A stretch of DNA of 64,000 nucleotides from an uncultured Bacilli bacterium (GTDB lineage Bacteria > Bacillota_I > Bacilli_A > RF39 > UBA660), in the NCBI GenBank assembly GCA_944358305.1, contig CALVQK010000001.1, forward strand, positions 62,001 through 126,000. Reading direction: 5' to 3'. The notes below the pieces were generated by a model that worked only from the letters and a program-made list of their open reading frames with translations, made no database searches and was not told the DNA's origin. The position numbers were made by a program, and so were the translations under genes. This document shows, one piece after another, positions 8,895-18,706 of this stretch; within the stretch, counting starts at the first letter, position 1, and every line of letters starts with the position of its first letter.

Positions 8895-9130
8895 AGGAAT
8901 ACTTAGTTGTTTAGGTACTATCCCCATAACTTATATTTTCATAATGTGAAAGGGGAGTTGATAATATGAGAAGACTTGAAAGATTTCTATGTTATATCAT
9001 ATTTTCACTTATTTTCGTAATAATAGTTTTATTATTTATGTTAATAAAAATAGTACCTACTCCTTAGAGTGGTACTAAAACCAAAAACTTTTTGGGGATA
9101 GTACCTAACCGCTCAAAGCTAGGTATTCCT
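8895..9130 (+). repeat. Long-range inverted repeat enclosing a 33-codon ORF
   Basis: Bases 8911-8926 (TTAGGTACTATCCCCA) are the perfect reverse complement of 9093-9108. A second pair, 8895-8906 and 9119-9130, adds 12 more pairs in RNA (one G-U). The 5' and 3' ends of one short transcript could thus pair over about 28 positions around the ORF. Confidence 0.85.
8966..9067 (+). CDS. 33-residue hydrophobic peptide, candidate type I toxin
   Basis: ATG preceded by AAGGGGAG (8950-8956) at 9-base spacing. The peptide starts with a basic MRRLERF segment, has one strongly hydrophobic helix (about residues 8-30) and ends KIVPTP. One transmembrane span with charged N-terminus in so short a peptide is the usual form of type I toxins of Gram-positive bacteria. 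The ORF has its own promoter, lies within complementary transcript ends and meets a likely antisense RNA at its 3' end. I know no exact family match, so toxin function is an inference from architecture. Confidence 0.6.
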   Translation: MRRLERFLCYIIFSLIFVIIVLLFMLIKIVPTP

Positions 9131-9159
9131 CTTTTTTATAATATGTAAATTTCTTTTAC
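9046..9159 (-). ncRNA. Candidate antisense antitoxin RNA
   Basis: A minus-strand promoter (AAGCAA/ATATTA on the plus strand) would start RNA near 9159. It would run into a hairpin over 9051-9077 (AGTACC...GGTACT arms) followed by five U, ending near 9046. The RNA of about 114 bases would be fully complementary to the 3' part of the peptide mRNA and its stop-codon region. Convergent overlap of this sort is seen in TxpA/RatA and BsrG/SR4. Confidence 0.4.
9101..9137 (+). terminator. Terminator of the small peptide unit
   Basis: Local stem TACCTA / TAGGTA (9102-9107, 9120-9125) followed by a run of T from 9132. It shares bases with the long-range repeat, so the two foldings compete. Confidence 0.55.
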
Positions 9160-9165
9160 ATATTC

Positions 9166-9194
9166 ATATTATCATAAATGATTAATTTAAGCAA
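9166..9194 (-). promoter_or_regulatory. Minus-strand promoter for candidate antisense RNA
   Basis: On the minus strand TTGCTT (9194-9189), 17-base spacer, TAATAT (9171-9166). Fair match, but AT-rich DNA yields such matches by chance. Confidence 0.4.
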
Positions 9195-9210
9195 GTAAGG
9201 ATCTGATATT

Positions 9211-9861
9211 ATGACTTTAACTATAGATAATGAAATCTATAACTTAGAAATAGTAAAGAAAAGAACTACTAAAAATATTTATATTAGAGTTAAAGATGAT
9301 TTAACTATTTATGTTACTTGTAATACCTTAACTCCTAATAAAAAAGTAATGGCTGTAATAGAAGATAATTATGATTCTATTAAAAAAATGATAAAAAAAG
9401 TTAAAGAAAAGATAAAATTTAATAGTGAATTTTACTATTTAGGTAAAAAATATGATATTATATATACAGAATTTTGTGATTTTAAATTAGGTGAAGAGAA
9501 AGTTTTTATTAGTAGAGACTTTAATCTAGATAAATGGAAGAAAAAAGAAGCTCTTAGAATCTTTAGTGAACATTTAGAAAAGTGTTATAATAATTTTTCA
9601 AGAAGAATACCTCATCCCACCCTTAGACTTAGAAAAATGACTTCAAGATGGGGTGTATGCAATATTAAAACTCATGTTATAACGCTTAATACAGAATTAA
9701 TTACTAAAGAAATAGGCTGTCTAGATTATGTTATTTATCATGAACTAAGTCATTTAGTAGAAGCTAATCATTCTAAAAGATTTTGGGCTGTCGTTGAAGA
9801 AAACTGTCCTGATTATAGGAAATGGCGTAGTCTAACTAATAAATATGGAAGTGAGGAGTAA
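9211..9861 (+). CDS. YgjP-like (DUF45/WLM) metallopeptidase-domain protein
   Basis: Cytoplasmic protein of the YgjP-like metal-dependent hydrolase family. The signature YHELSHLVEANHSKRFW is near residues 176-192: HExxH at 177-181 and third His at 187. The preceding RKMTSRWGVCN block and the -CPDYRKW- tail are also typical of the family. Biological substrate unknown for the family. The downstream methyltransferase gene starts two bases after its stop, so they are co-transcribed. Confidence 0.85.
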   Translation: MTLTIDNEIYNLEIVKKRTTKNIYIRVKDDLTIYVTCNTLTPNKKVMAVIEDNYDSIKKMIKKVKEKIKFNSEFYYLGKKYDIIYTEFCDFKLGEEKVFISRDFNLDKWKKKEALRIFSEHLEKCYNNFSRRIPHPTLRLRKMTSRWGVCNIKTHVITLNTELITKEIGCLDYVIYHELSHLVEANHSKRFWAVVEENCPDYRKWRSLTNKYGSEE

Positions 9862-9862
9862 A

Positions 9863-10603
9863 ATGGTTATAACTAGTTTAGATAATGAAAAAGTTAAATA
9901 CTATTACAAATTGCAAAAGAAAAAATATCGTGATCTTCATAATGAATTTATTGTAGAAGGAGAGCATTTAGTTCTAGAAGCTTATAAAAGTGGTTCTTTA
10001 AAAGAAATCTTAGTAGAAGAAGGTATTGTATTACCTCTTGATATAGAACAACTTGAAGTATCTAAAGAAGTATTAAAAAAAATAAGTACTTTAACTTCTC
10101 CTCCTAAAATGATAGGTTTATGTGAAAAGAAAATAGATACAACTATAGGTAAAAGAATTCTTATTATCGACGAAGTACAAGATCCTGGAAATATGGGAAC
10201 TATTATCAGAAGTGCTGTCGCTTTTAATATTGATACTATTGTAATAGGAAGTAATACTGTAGATGTTTATTCACCTAAAGTGATTAGAGCAACTCAAGGA
10301 ATGATTTTCCATGTTCCGATAGTATTCTATTCTATTGATAAATTAATTCCTATTTTAAAAAAGTTACAAATACCAGTTTATGCTACTAATGTTAAATACG
10401 GTATAGATGTAAAGAAACTATCTAAAGAAGAAAAAAACACTTTCGCTCTTATTATTGGCAATGAAGGAAGTGGCGTTAATCCTAAATATTTAGAAGCAAG
10501 TGATAAATTTATCTATATACCTATGAATAATGTCGTTGAAAGTTTAAATGTCGGAGTAGCAACTAGTATAATTTTATATGAAATGGATGATATAGATGAC
10601 TAA
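9863..10603 (+). CDS. TrmH/SpoU-family RNA 2'-O-methyltransferase
   Basis: SPOUT-class enzyme methylating a ribose 2'-OH of rRNA or tRNA with S-adenosylmethionine. An N-terminal substrate-binding domain (KKKYRDLHNEFIVEGEHLV) is followed by the knotted domain: VQDPGNMGTIIRSA, IIGNEGSG and the closing MNNVVESLNVGVATSI, whose Asn/Glu/Ser pattern is motif 3 of the family. ATG 9863 is set by GAGGAGT upstream rather than the ATG at 9845 inside the previous gene. It most resembles the Bacillus YsgA group; which nucleotide it modifies is unknown. Overlaps rimM by eight bases. Confidence 0.88.
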   Translation: MVITSLDNEKVKYYYKLQKKKYRDLHNEFIVEGEHLVLEAYKSGSLKEILVEEGIVLPLDIEQLEVSKEVLKKISTLTSPPKMIGLCEKKIDTTIGKRILIIDEVQDPGNMGTIIRSAVAFNIDTIVIGSNTVDVYSPKVIRATQGMIFHVPIVFYSIDKLIPILKKLQIPVYATNVKYGIDVKKLSKEEKNTFALIIGNEGSGVNPKYLEASDKFIYIPMNNVVESLNVGVATSIILYEMDDIDD

Positions 10604-11078
10604 GATATATGTTGGTAAGATAGTTAATACTCATGGTATTAAAGGTGAACTTAGAATAAAAGATGAACTGACCAAAAATCAAAGACAAGAAATATTTAAA
10701 ATAGGAACTAATTTTATTATAGATGATAATAAATATTTAATAACTAGTTATAGAAGACATAAAGACTATGATATGGTAACTTTTAAAGACTTTAATAATA
10801 TTAATGATGTTTTAGTACTAAAAGGGAAAAAAGTATATAAAGATAAAAGTGAAATAAACTTATCAAGCAAGGATATTTTAGATAGTGAGCTTATTACTTA
10901 TAAAGTAAAAACTACTGATAATTTAGAAGGTATTATAAAGTCTATAGAATTAACAGGAATTAATTATAAAATAATAAGATTATTAATAAATAATAAAGAA
11001 ATATTGGTTCCATACCATAAAGAGTTTATTTTAAATATAGATCAAGATAAAAAAGAAGTATTGGTAAAGCTTCCATAG
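10596..11078 (+). CDS. rimM: Ribosome maturation factor RimM
   Basis: Assists 30S head assembly by binding ribosomal protein S19. The N-terminal beta barrel begins VGKIVNTHGIKGELRI, the RimM signature; the C-terminal PRC-barrel-like half ends NNKEILVPYHKEFIL with the conserved PY/PF-type strand. 160 residues, normal length. It overlaps the methyltransferase gene and precedes trmD by nine bases, the classical rimM-trmD order. Confidence 0.92.
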   Translation: MTKIYVGKIVNTHGIKGELRIKDELTKNQRQEIFKIGTNFIIDDNKYLITSYRRHKDYDMVTFKDFNNINDVLVLKGKKVYKDKSEINLSSKDILDSELITYKVKTTDNLEGIIKSIELTGINYKIIRLLINNKEILVPYHKEFILNIDQDKKEVLVKLP

Positions 11079-11087
11079 GAGGATTTT

Positions 11088-11771
11088 ATGAAAATAGATA
11101 TTTTAACTTTATTTCCTAATATGTTTAATGGCGCTTTCGAAGAATCTATTATTAAAAGAGCGATAGATAGTTCTAAAGTAGAAATTAAACTTCATAATTT
11201 TAGAGAGTATACTAAAGATCCACATGGCAAAGTAGATGATACCCCATATGGAGGAGGACCAGGAATGGTTTTATCTTGTCAGCCTATCTTTGATTGTGTT
11301 GAAAAGTTAAAAGGCGAAAAAACTAAAGTTATCTTATTGACTCCTTCAGGCATAAAATATCAACAAAAAATTGCCTATGATCTTTCTCATGAAGAACATT
11401 TAATAATCATTTGTGGTCATTATGAAGGCTTTGATGAACGAATATGTTCTATTGTAGATCTAGAACTTAGTATTGGTGATTATGTCTTAACAGGAGGAGA
11501 AATACCAGCGATGGTACTAGTAGATTCTATTGTAAGACTAATACCTGGAGTTATAAATGAGAGGTCTCATCTTGAAGATTCATTCAATAGTAACTATTTA
11601 TTAGATTATCCAAACTATACAAAACCTAGAGTCTTTAAGGGTATGGAAGTACCAGATGTACTCTTAAGTGGTGATCATGAAAAGATTAAAGAGTGGCGTT
11701 ATAATGAGAGCCTTAAAAGGACTAAAGAAAGACGTCCTGATTTATTAAAAGGAGATGATTCTCTTGAATAA
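11088..11771 (+). CDS. trmD: tRNA (guanine37-N1)-methyltransferase TrmD
   Basis: Methylates G37 next to the anticodon to prevent +1 frameshifting. SPOUT knot signatures: [29 protein letters not shown] and the loop [14 protein letters not shown] that binds S-adenosylmethionine. 227 residues, typical. AGGAGG lies just before the ATG. The 3' end carries the ribosome site of the next gene. Confidence 0.97.
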   Translation: MKIDILTLFPNMFNGAFEESIIKRAIDSSKVEIKLHNFREYTKDPHGKVDDTPYGGGPGMVLSCQPIFDCVEKLKGEKTKVILLTPSGIKYQQKIAYDLSHEEHLIIICGHYEGFDERICSIVDLELSIGDYVLTGGEIPAMVLVDSIVRLIPGVINERSHLEDSFNSNYLLDYPNYTKPRVFKGMEVPDVLLSGDHEKIKEWRYNESLKRTKERRPDLLKGDDSLE

Positions 11772-12174
11772 TTATATGATAATAGAAAAAAGTTTAATTT
11801 ATAATGGGGATTTAATTTTAGGAAAAGAATTAACTATTAAAGCTCATGATAGTAAAATATCTATTTATAACTTAGACATTCAAAAAGTCTTCATTAATAA
11901 TAAAGTCTATAAAAAATATTTAAAGCTCTTAAAAATGGTAAACTTTTACTTAAATAGTGATGATGATACAGGTACTGCTTATCATGAAGCTTTAAATGAA
12001 ATAGAGAAATTTAGACAACTTGTAAAAAATAAATATAGAGCATATCTTTTAGATAAAACCCTAAAAGAAATGTCTTTAGAATTAAGTAAAAAAGTAATGG
12101 AAGCGAAAAGAAGACTAATATTTATTGAAACTAAAAACTATGATTATACTAATGAAAATAGACGTAGTAGATAA
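11764..12174 (+). CDS. Conserved-looking hypothetical protein, partly coiled-coil
   Basis: 136 residues without signal peptide or membrane helix. An N-terminal beta-rich part ([19 protein letters not shown]) precedes a charged helical stretch (about 55-125) with heptad-like Leu spacing. AAAAGGAGATG at 11747-11757 sits 9 bases before TTG 11764, which I favour over the ATG at 11755. It overlaps the end of trmD and precedes tgt by 23 bases, so it belongs to this RNA-modification operon. I do not recognise a family. Confidence 0.65.
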   Translation: MNNYMIIEKSLIYNGDLILGKELTIKAHDSKISIYNLDIQKVFINNKVYKKYLKLLKMVNFYLNSDDDTGTAYHEALNEIEKFRQLVKNKYRAYLLDKTLKEMSLELSKKVMEAKRRLIFIETKNYDYTNENRRSR

Positions 12175-12182
12175 CTTATTAG

Positions 12183-13313
<1,131 letters not shown>

Positions 13314-13345
13314 TTTATATAATCATTATAGAAAGAAGGTATTTT

Positions 13346-14197
13346 ATGTTAATAATAGGGTCTCATGTAGGATATAAAAAAGATTCAGGTTTAGTTGGAA
13401 GTGTAAAAGAAGCTTTAAGTTACAAAGCTAATACTTTTATGTTCTATACTGGCGCTCCCCAAAATACTATTAGAAGTAGTATAGATTTAAATAATGTAAA
13501 AGAAGCTTATAAACTTATGGAAGAAAATAATATAAATAAAGATAATGTCATTGTTCATGCCCCATATATTATTAATCTTGCTAACGGTGATGAAAGTAAG
13601 TTTAACTTTTCCTGTAATTTCTTGAGTGAAGAGTTAAAACGTGTTAATAAGTTTGGTATGAAATATTTAGTTTTACATCCAGGAAGTCATGTAGGAGAAG
13701 GCGTTGAAACTGGTATTTCTAATATTGTTAAAGCCTTAAATTTAGTCTTATCTAAAGATGATAGTAATGTCATGATTTTACTTGAAACTATGGCTGGTAA
13801 AGGTAGTGAAGTAGGTAAGACTTTTGAAGAAATTAAGGCAATTATGGATGGAGTTAATTATAAAAATAGAATTGGTGTTTGCATAGATACTTGCCATTTA
13901 AATGATGCTGGCTATGACTTAACTAACTTTACTGAAGTTTTAAATACTTTTGATAAAATTATTGGTATAGATAAAATTAAATGTATTCATATTAACGACA
14001 GTAAAAATATTTTGGGATCCCATAAAGATAGACATGAAAATATTGGTAAAGGTGCTATAGGATTAGATACTTTATTAGAAGTAATTAATAATCCTAAATT
14101 AAAAGATGTTCCTAAAATATTAGAAACACCTTATATAGATGGACATGCTCCATATAAAGAAGAGATAGAACTTATTAAATCAAGAAGCATTATTTAA
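13346..14197 (+). CDS. nfo: Endonuclease IV (AP endonuclease)
   Basis: Zinc-dependent TIM-barrel enzyme that cuts 5' of abasic sites in base excision repair. Metal and active-site motifs in order: IGSHVGY at the N-terminus, VHAPYIINLA, HPGSHVG, LETMAGKG, CIDTCHLNDAGYD, HINDSK and GSHKDRHENIGKG, then ILETPY. 283 residues, normal. AGAAGG precedes the ATG. The 3' end overlaps the convergent gene at 14180 by 18 bases. Confidence 0.96.
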   Translation: MLIIGSHVGYKKDSGLVGSVKEALSYKANTFMFYTGAPQNTIRSSIDLNNVKEAYKLMEENNINKDNVIVHAPYIINLANGDESKFNFSCNFLSEELKRVNKFGMKYLVLHPGSHVGEGVETGISNIVKALNLVLSKDDSNVMILLETMAGKGSEVGKTFEEIKAIMDGVNYKNRIGVCIDTCHLNDAGYDLTNFTEVLNTFDKIIGIDKIKCIHINDSKNILGSHKDRHENIGKGAIGLDTLLEVINNPKLKDVPKILETPYIDGHAPYKEEIELIKSRSII

Positions 14198-14662
14198 AAA
14201 ACTGTTTTCTTCTTCGTCTGTTAACATTTGTAATTTATAATCAGTAGCATTAATAATTCTAGGATCTTGATATTGTAATTCTAAAGGAGCTTCACCATGA
14301 GCTTCAATATCACCATAACAGAAACTTTTTTCTATTATCTCTTTATTTATTTCAAATATGAATTTAAAACAATCGCCAGGAATAGTAGTCTCAGAATTAT
14401 TAACAAAAGTACCAGATATTATATTCATTTGAGGAGAAACATTAATTATCTGCATATCTTTAATACATAGAGCATCTAAACAATGCTCTTCTTTTATTTC
14501 TGTAATATTACCTTCACGAACTTCTTCTTGAGGAGTTGCCTCATTATCAGTGTTATCTTGTTCATTACTACCGTCATTATTATTTGTAAAAACTAAACTT
14601 ATACCAACAACTAAAGATATTATGCCAATTAATATTAAAACAATTATTACAATTTTTTTCAT
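14180..14662 (-). CDS. Membrane-anchored extracytoplasmic protein, unknown
   Basis: Residues 4-25 form one hydrophobic anchor (IVIIVLILIGIISLVVG), followed by an acidic Asn/Asp/Glu linker (about 28-50) and a small domain of about 105 residues with four cysteines (CLDALC, CFKF, CYGD) that probably form two disulfides. The strand pattern (SGTFVNNSETTIPGD) resembles small immunoglobulin-like FxLYD-type domains. It lies 20 bases downstream of the pilin-like gene on the same strand, so it may be part of the same surface assembly. Function not recognised. Confidence 0.7.
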   Translation of the reverse strand: MKKIVIIVLILIGIISLVVGISLVFTNNNDGSNEQDNTDNEATPQEEVREGNITEIKEEHCLDALCIKDMQIINVSPQMNIISGTFVNNSETTIPGDCFKFIFEINKEIIEKSFCYGDIEAHGEAPLELQYQDPRIINATDYKLQMLTDEEENSFLNNAS

Positions 14663-14682
14663 AACAATATCTCCTTAATTAT

Positions 14683-16218
14683 TTAATCATTTATAACTGT
14701 CCAACCATCAGCAGAACCAAATGGATCAGTAGGACAGACATATTTATATCCAACAAGTGAAGGATTACTATCATAAGTAATTATATTACCTGAAGCGTCA
14801 CTACAATAATGAGAATAGGCTGTAGTATGAGTATGCCCTTCATCACATACCCATGGGAAAAGTCCTGTTAAGATAGAATTACCACGTATTGAACAATTAT
14901 TTGGAGAAACAGTCTGACTATTAACCCAACAACCACTACCATCTAAAGTATAACCATCAACTGTAGTATTTGATAACATATGACCACTTGAGTTAAAATA
15001 CCATCCATGCGTATCACAAGCATAATCTTCACTATAAACCCATCCTGTATACATACAACCAGTAGGTCTAGGACCTGACCATTTACCTTCAGTACTATTT
15101 CCTTTTGCTAAATAGTACCAAAAACCATCAATATATTGCCACCCAGTTACTATAGCACCACTACTATTAAAATACCACCAACCACTAGTACATGTCGGAT
15201 AAGTAGAATTATCATATAGCCATCCAGTATGCATACATCCATCAGAGTCTAAATAATACCATGTATTATCAATAAATTGCCATCCAGTAACTTTTTTACT
15301 ATTTTTATAATAATACCAGCATGAATCATCATCATTCCATTCCCAACCATCACTAGGTTCAACAACAGGTTCAAGCTCAAGTGTTTGTGTGTTTGTATTG
15401 CCAGCCTTATCTCTTATAGAAATAGTTGCACTAGAAACACTAGCACTAACTGATGTTGAATATGCATCTTGTATACAACCGCTTTCTGCATCTCTACACT
15501 CATAAGTAATTGTCCTAGAGTTATTACTAACAGAACCAATTGAAATATTTCTAAAAGTTGGTCTTGTCTTATCAACATAAACATTAACTCTACAACTATT
15601 AGTATTACCATTACTATCTTCTATTTCAATGTCTGCCGTTGTAGTAGTAGTACTAAAAGTTCTAGTAACAGAATTGCAACTACCTTCATCATCAGTACAA
15701 TTCACGGTAATAGTTCTATTACCATTAGTCCAAGTTGTACTTTGCCCAACAATACTACCACATTCAGGAGGGGTAGTATCAGTTCCTTCTGTTACTTCGC
15801 ATGAAGTACCGCTAAAATCTTCATGCTCAAATACCACTTCATTACTATCAGTATCAATACAAGTTAGGTTATAACTATAATTACTAGAGTTTTCAGTTCT
15901 TGTATATCTAACAGTAGCATCGCTACAATCTATATTTTCTTCAGTAAATGGATTAATTAAATCAGCATCCATTAAATCTTGATATGTTATATCAACACAT
16001 CCTATCCAGTTTTTTTCACCAATAGGATTAATATCTTCTCCTTCTTTATCAACATAAACTTTAGCAGCTTCCACTAAACTATCTGCATAATATTCATATT
16101 GTCTTTCTTCATTATTACTAACTAAAGCAGTAATAGAAGGCATAACTAAAATTAGTATTAAAGCCATAATAACGATAGTTACAATAAGCTCAATTAGAGT
16201 AAAACCACGCTTGTTCAT
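14683..16218 (-). CDS. Type IV pilin-like protein with choline-binding-type repeats
   Basis: N-terminus MNKRGFTLIELIVTIVIMAL is a textbook prepilin signal: cleavage between Gly5 and Phe6 with Glu at mature position 5, then the hydrophobic pilin helix. Residues 150-282 hold two Cys-containing immunoglobulin-like repeats (around VNCTDDEGSC and YECRDAESGC). Residues 291-425 carry four to five aromatic repeats (GWQFIDNTWYYLDSDG; GWQYIDGFWYYL) of the choline/cell-wall-binding type, and a Cys-rich tail follows. At 511 residues it is far longer than a major pilin. GGAGTGAT upstream selects ATG 16218 over GTG 16227. A matching PilC and prepilin peptidase lie at 25.1-27.3 kb. Confidence 0.88.
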   Translation of the reverse strand: MNKRGFTLIELIVTIVIMALILILVMPSITALVSNNEERQYEYYADSLVEAAKVYVDKEGEDINPIGEKNWIGCVDITYQDLMDADLINPFTEENIDCSDATVRYTRTENSSNYSYNLTCIDTDSNEVVFEHEDFSGTSCEVTEGTDTTPPECGSIVGQSTTWTNGNRTITVNCTDDEGSCNSVTRTFSTTTTTADIEIEDSNGNTNSCRVNVYVDKTRPTFRNISIGSVSNNSRTITYECRDAESGCIQDAYSTSVSASVSSATISIRDKAGNTNTQTLELEPVVEPSDGWEWNDDDSCWYYYKNSKKVTGWQFIDNTWYYLDSDGCMHTGWLYDNSTYPTCTSGWWYFNSSGAIVTGWQYIDGFWYYLAKGNSTEGKWSGPRPTGCMYTGWVYSEDYACDTHGWYFNSSGHMLSNTTVDGYTLDGSGCWVNSQTVSPNNCSIRGNSILTGLFPWVCDEGHTHTTAYSHYCSDASGNIITYDSNPSLVGYKYVCPTDPFGSADGWTVIND

Positions 16219-16229
16219 AACGATCACTC

Positions 16230-16250
16230 CTATGATAAATTATATCATAG
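16230..16250 (-). promoter_or_regulatory. Palindrome over extended -10 of pilin-like gene
   Basis: CTATGATA / TATCATAG (16230-16237, 16243-16250) surrounds TGATATAAT read on the minus strand, a good extended -10 box just before the ribosome site. Such a palindrome may be an operator or a 5' hairpin. Confidence 0.45.
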
Positions 16251-16259
16251 TTTTGACTC

Positions 16260-16508
16260 TTATAGATAACTATTCTTTAAATTCATAATAATAGTTGACA
16301 CTCCACTATATATTTCATCTCTAATATTGCCTTTTAAATTAAGTAAAATACTATTATCTCTTAATAAAGTATTATAATTTTCTTTTAAAAAATTACAAAT
16401 AACAATCGCTTCATCTAGAGTAGGATAAATATTTTTACTTTCTAAATATCCCATTACTAAATGAGGGTTTAAAATTTTTATATTATTTTTAATTATTCTT
16501 TCTATCAA
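16260..16508 (-). CDS. YqfT-like (DUF2624-like) small protein
   Basis: 82 residues, soluble, helical. The pattern LNPHLVMGYLESKNIYPTLDE followed by ICNFLKENYNTLL recalls the small DUF2624/YqfT proteins, which in Bacillus subtilis sit beside nfo (yqfS), here 2 kb away. AAAGGTGAT upstream favours TTG 16508 over GTG 16517. Role unknown; family assignment is tentative. Confidence 0.5.
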   Translation of the reverse strand: MIERIIKNNIKILNPHLVMGYLESKNIYPTLDEAIVICNFLKENYNTLLRDNSILLNLKGNIRDEIYSGVSTIIMNLKNSYL

Positions 16509-16588
16509 AATTATCACCTTTCATTAATTTATATGTAGTAAAATCAAAATTATGTGATAAACTAGTAAGGAAAGAAGGTGTTGTAGTT

Positions 16589-18670
16589 ATGAGAATAAAA
16601 CAGAAAGTAAACAAAAAAAACATTAACAGAAAAGATAGAAAATACACAGTTAATGGCTCAACTTATAAAAAGCGATTTCTTTTTTTAGGCAGTGTTTTAG
16701 TAGTTTTATTTTTAGTAATAACCCTCCGCCTTTATCAGGTAATGCTAAGAGAACAAAGCCACTATGAAGAAGAACTTACAACACTTGCTACTACGATAGT
16801 AGAAGGAGATAGTTCGCCAAGAGGTAGAATATTAGACCGTAATGGAAAAGTAATCGTAGATAATAAAGCAGTTAAGACTATCTATTATAATAAAGATAAT
16901 GATAGGGAAACTGAAGAAGAAATAGAGCTTGCTTATAAAGTCTCAGCACATTTATCGTTAGATTATGACAAATTAACAGATAGAAATAAAAGAGAGTTTT
17001 TTGTCGCTAAAAATAGTGATAATATGAATGATAGAATTACGAAAGAAGAATGGGAAAAATATGAGCAAAGAAAACTAGATAGTGATGATATTTATGAACT
17101 TAAAATAGAAAGAGTAACAGAAGAAGAACTATCTTCTTTCACAGAAGAAGATAATAAAGCAAGTTACTTATATTATTTAATGAATAGAGGCTATTCTTAT
17201 GATGATAAAATTATTAAAGATGAAGATGTAACCGATGAAGAATATGCCTATATCGCTGAAAATAATGAAGACTTACCTGGATTTAATACGAAACTTGGTT
17301 GGGAGCGAGTTTATAATTATGGCGATACTTTTAGAACTATTTTAGGTAATATTGGTACGATTCCTAGTGAAGAAAAAGATGAGTATCTTGCAAAAGGATA
17401 TTCTTTAAATGATATAGTAGGTACCAGTTATATAGAAGAGCAGTATGAAGAGTATTTAAAAGGCACGAAAGCAATTTATAAAACAATTAATTCCCATGAA
17501 TTAGAACTAGTTAGTGAAGGCAAAAGAGGTAATGATATAGTTCTTACTATTGATATAGAACTACAACAACAATTAGAAGCAATATTAAATGAAGAAATAT
17601 TATCTACTAAAGGACAAGCTAATACAGAGTATTATGATAGAAGTTATGCTGTAATACAAGATCCTAATACTGGAGAGATACTTGCTATGGCAGGACGTCA
17701 AGCTGTAAGTGATGGTAATGGCGGTTATAAAACAGTAGATTGTACTACTGGTATTATGACTGATCCAATGACTAGTGGTTCTGTTGTTAAAGGAGCTAGT
17801 ATGTTAGTAGGGTATAATACAGGAGCAATTACTATAGGGGAGTATCAAGTAGATGAATGTATCAAAATAGCAGGAACCCCACAAAAATGTTCTTGGAGAA
17901 CTTTAGGTAGGATTAATGATATAGATGCTCTAGCTTTATCTAGTAATGTCTATCAGTTCAAAACAGCTATGAAAGTAGCAGGAGCAACATATCAGTATAA
18001 TAAACCTTTAGTAATTAATGAAGAAGCTTTTGATATTTATCGTAATACGTTTAAAGAGTTTGGTCTTGGCGTAAAAACAGAAATAGATTTACCAGTAGAG
18101 TCCTTAGGATATACAAGTGATAATAAAGCTCCAGGATTACTTCTTGACTTTGTTATGGGACAATATGATACTTATACACCTATTCAATTATCCCAATATA
18201 TTTCAACATTTGCTAACGGAGGTAGTAGATTACAACCTCATCTTTTAAAAGAAGTTCACGCTGCAACAGATGATGAAAGCTTAGGGGAAACGATATATAC
18301 ATTTGAAACCAATGTTTTAAATACTGTTACTACAAAGTCAGAATATTTAAATAGAGTTAAAGAAGGGTTTTATGCCGTTATGAATACAAGTTATGGTTTA
18401 GGAGTAGGTTATATAGATGACTCCCATGATCCGTCTGGTAAGACAGGTACAAGTCAAAGTGCTAAAGATACAAATGATGATGGCATTAATGATACGGATA
18501 CTGTTTCTACTGCTTTTGTTGGTTATGCTCCATCGAGTAGCCCTAAAATGTCTATTACAGTAACTAGTCCGCATTCAACTTGGGAAAATTCAAGAAACAG
18601 TTATTCTACGCTAGTAACAAGAAGAATTAGTAAAAGAGCAAGCGATGCTTATTTTGCTCTATATCCTTAG
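16589..18670 (+). CDS. Class B penicillin-binding protein (transpeptidase)
   Basis: Cross-links peptidoglycan. Basic cytoplasmic N-terminus, one membrane anchor (about residues 29-48), a pedestal domain beginning SPRGRILDRNGKVI, and a C-terminal transpeptidase domain with SVVK (nucleophile Ser398, Lys401), SSNVY (SxN motif) near 451 and KTGTSQ near 617. 693 residues fits PBP2/PBP2b-like enzymes of elongation or division; a long charged insertion at about 120-220 is unlike ordinary PBP2b. Presence of a PBP shows that the cell has a wall. The ribosome site (AAAGAAGG) is rather far (about 12 bases) from the ATG. Confidence 0.93.
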   Translation: MRIKQKVNKKNINRKDRKYTVNGSTYKKRFLFLGSVLVVLFLVITLRLYQVMLREQSHYEEELTTLATTIVEGDSSPRGRILDRNGKVIVDNKAVKTIYYNKDNDRETEEEIELAYKVSAHLSLDYDKLTDRNKREFFVAKNSDNMNDRITKEEWEKYEQRKLDSDDIYELKIERVTEEELSSFTEEDNKASYLYYLMNRGYSYDDKIIKDEDVTDEEYAYIAENNEDLPGFNTKLGWERVYNYGDTFRTILGNIGTIPSEEKDEYLAKGYSLNDIVGTSYIEEQYEEYLKGTKAIYKTINSHELELVSEGKRGNDIVLTIDIELQQQLEAILNEEILSTKGQANTEYYDRSYAVIQDPNTGEILAMAGRQAVSDGNGGYKTVDCTTGIMTDPMTSGSVVKGASMLVGYNTGAITIGEYQVDECIKIAGTPQKCSWRTLGRINDIDALALSSNVYQFKTAMKVAGATYQYNKPLVINEEAFDIYRNTFKEFGLGVKTEIDLPVESLGYTSDNKAPGLLLDFVMGQYDTYTPIQLSQYISTFANGGSRLQPHLLKEVHAATDDESLGETIYTFETNVLNTVTTKSEYLNRVKEGFYAVMNTSYGLGVGYIDDSHDPSGKTGTSQSAKDTNDDGINDTDTVSTAFVGYAPSSSPKMSITVTSPHSTWENSRNSYSTLVTRRISKRASDAYFALYP

Positions 18671-18684
18671 AATAATTTATCACC

Positions 18685-18704
18685 CTTTATAATAAATTAT
18701 AAAG
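18685..18704 (+). promoter_or_regulatory. Hairpin abutting ribosome site of deacetylase-like gene
   Basis: CTTTATAAT / ATTATAAAG with a two-base centre; its 3' arm runs into the AGAGGTGG ribosome site and could limit translation. Confidence 0.45.
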
Positions 18705-18706
18705 AG

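Noticed and set aside
9148-9172. Hairpin AATATGTAAA / TTTACATATT as a terminator
   Set aside because: A 10-bp AT-only stem without T-run on either strand; more likely the 5' hairpin of the antisense RNA or chance in AT-rich DNA.
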